Assembly (NCBI GenBank): GCA_014773175.1
Contig: VXCM01000420.1
Location: forward strand, 62,001 to 126,000
Length of the DNA stretch: 64,000 bases
Reading direction: 5' to 3'
From: Lucifuga dentata
Lineage: Eukaryota > Chordata > Actinopteri > Ophidiiformes > Bythitidae
In this document: in pieces, positions 63,437 to 64,000 of the stretch
Layout of the letters: the number at the start of each line of letters is the position of its first letter
Numbering within the stretch: the first letter of the stretch is position 1
Program-made: the position numbers and the translations under genes
The notes under the pieces: generated by a model
Database searches by the model: none
Seen by the model: the letters and a program-made list of their open reading frames with translations, nothing else
What the model was told of the DNA's origin: nothing

Positions 63437-63513
63437 AGCAAACCCCCCCCACCAACCTGCTCGACATCTTAAATTCCTGGTAAAAATTAGGATCCCAATC
63501 TGACCCTGGCTTG
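63437..63513. mobile_element. MITE fragment with CCAATCTGACCCTGG end
   Basis: Reverse complement of the left end of the element at 33144, including TAGGATCCCAATCTGACCC and a C8 run. The partner end is not seen. Confidence 0.5.
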
Positions 63514-64000
63514 ACTGACTTTAATAAATGGACTTTTGTCTTAGTGAAAATTTTCTTTGTGGACCTTTAAGATTTGTATTTGTATTGAGTACTCCTGCTT
63601 TATACTGATGTTCTTACAGCCAATGTAATTTGACACAGAACACAGAACTACAACAATTAGAGAAGTAGCGCGTAGCTCTGAATTTCTACTCAGGTGCAGT
63701 AACTAGCGTAGCTGTAACTAGTTACACCTGTGAGAACGCTGCTGCTCCAAGTCTTTTCTTGGATGATAGTGGAGCTGGAAATGTTTTCCGCTGGAATAAA
63801 TGCCTACAAGTCATAAAACCCCCAAACTGGACAATGAAGCTACATTGTTAAAAATTTATAGCAAAATACCCCTGCCTGTTCTCTCCACTTCATACACACA
63901 TGCAGAAGTCAAACATTTACTGACCCTAAAAATAAATGTTTTCTGCCGATTGTATAATTACATAGCGCTGGGAGCAAGGATGTTAGTGTGTAACCTGATG

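Overview
The window is vertebrate nuclear DNA from a ray-finned (teleost) fish. It has multi-exon genes with canonical splice sites, is AT-rich, and carries many dinucleotide microsatellites, teleost-type short inverted-repeat transposons and unmistakable vertebrate proteins. No bacterial, viral or plasmid gene was seen.

Layout. Three genes occupy the first 26 kb. (1) A nine-exon calreticulin gene on + (CDS 1825-4644) encodes about 426 residues ending in KDEL. A complete ER-stress response element lies about 150 bp before its ATG. (2) A 23-exon EPS15L1 gene on + (CDS 6443-21208) encodes about 875 residues: three EH domains, a coiled coil, a DPF-rich tail and UIM-type C-terminal motifs. (3) A three-exon KLF2 gene on - (CDS 26178 down to 24539) lies tail-to-tail with EPS15L1. 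The same order (CALR3-EPS15L1-KLF2) is found on human 19p13.11. I therefore read the first gene as the calr3 orthologue rather than calr, although the protein itself looks like ordinary ER calreticulin.

The remaining ~38 kb (26.4-64 kb), upstream of klf2, shows no recognisable protein-coding gene. It holds relics of several transposon families, microsatellites, an interstitial telomeric repeat, palindromes, and a few short motif clusters that could be klf2 regulatory DNA. The transposon families are a TA/TTAA-flanked MITE with four copies, a CACTG-ended EnSpm/CACTA-like MITE, AAGTACTT-rich hAT-like pieces and RTE-like 3' tails. One MITE copy also sits inside an eps15l1 intron.

Assembly quality. 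Seven isolated single N's occur. At most of them the two flanks repeat the same sequence, as if contig ends were abutted instead of overlapped. In klf2 this has duplicated 64 bp of coding exon and artificially breaks the reading frame; counting only one copy restores a full-length protein.

The three genes do not form a pathway. They are a conserved synteny block of an ER lectin chaperone, an endocytic adaptor and an endothelial/lymphoid transcription factor. I found no convincing undescribed system. The most useful observations are the ERSE, a GC-AG intron, the klf2 assembly artefact, the tandem MEF2-like sites at klf2, and the transposon families.
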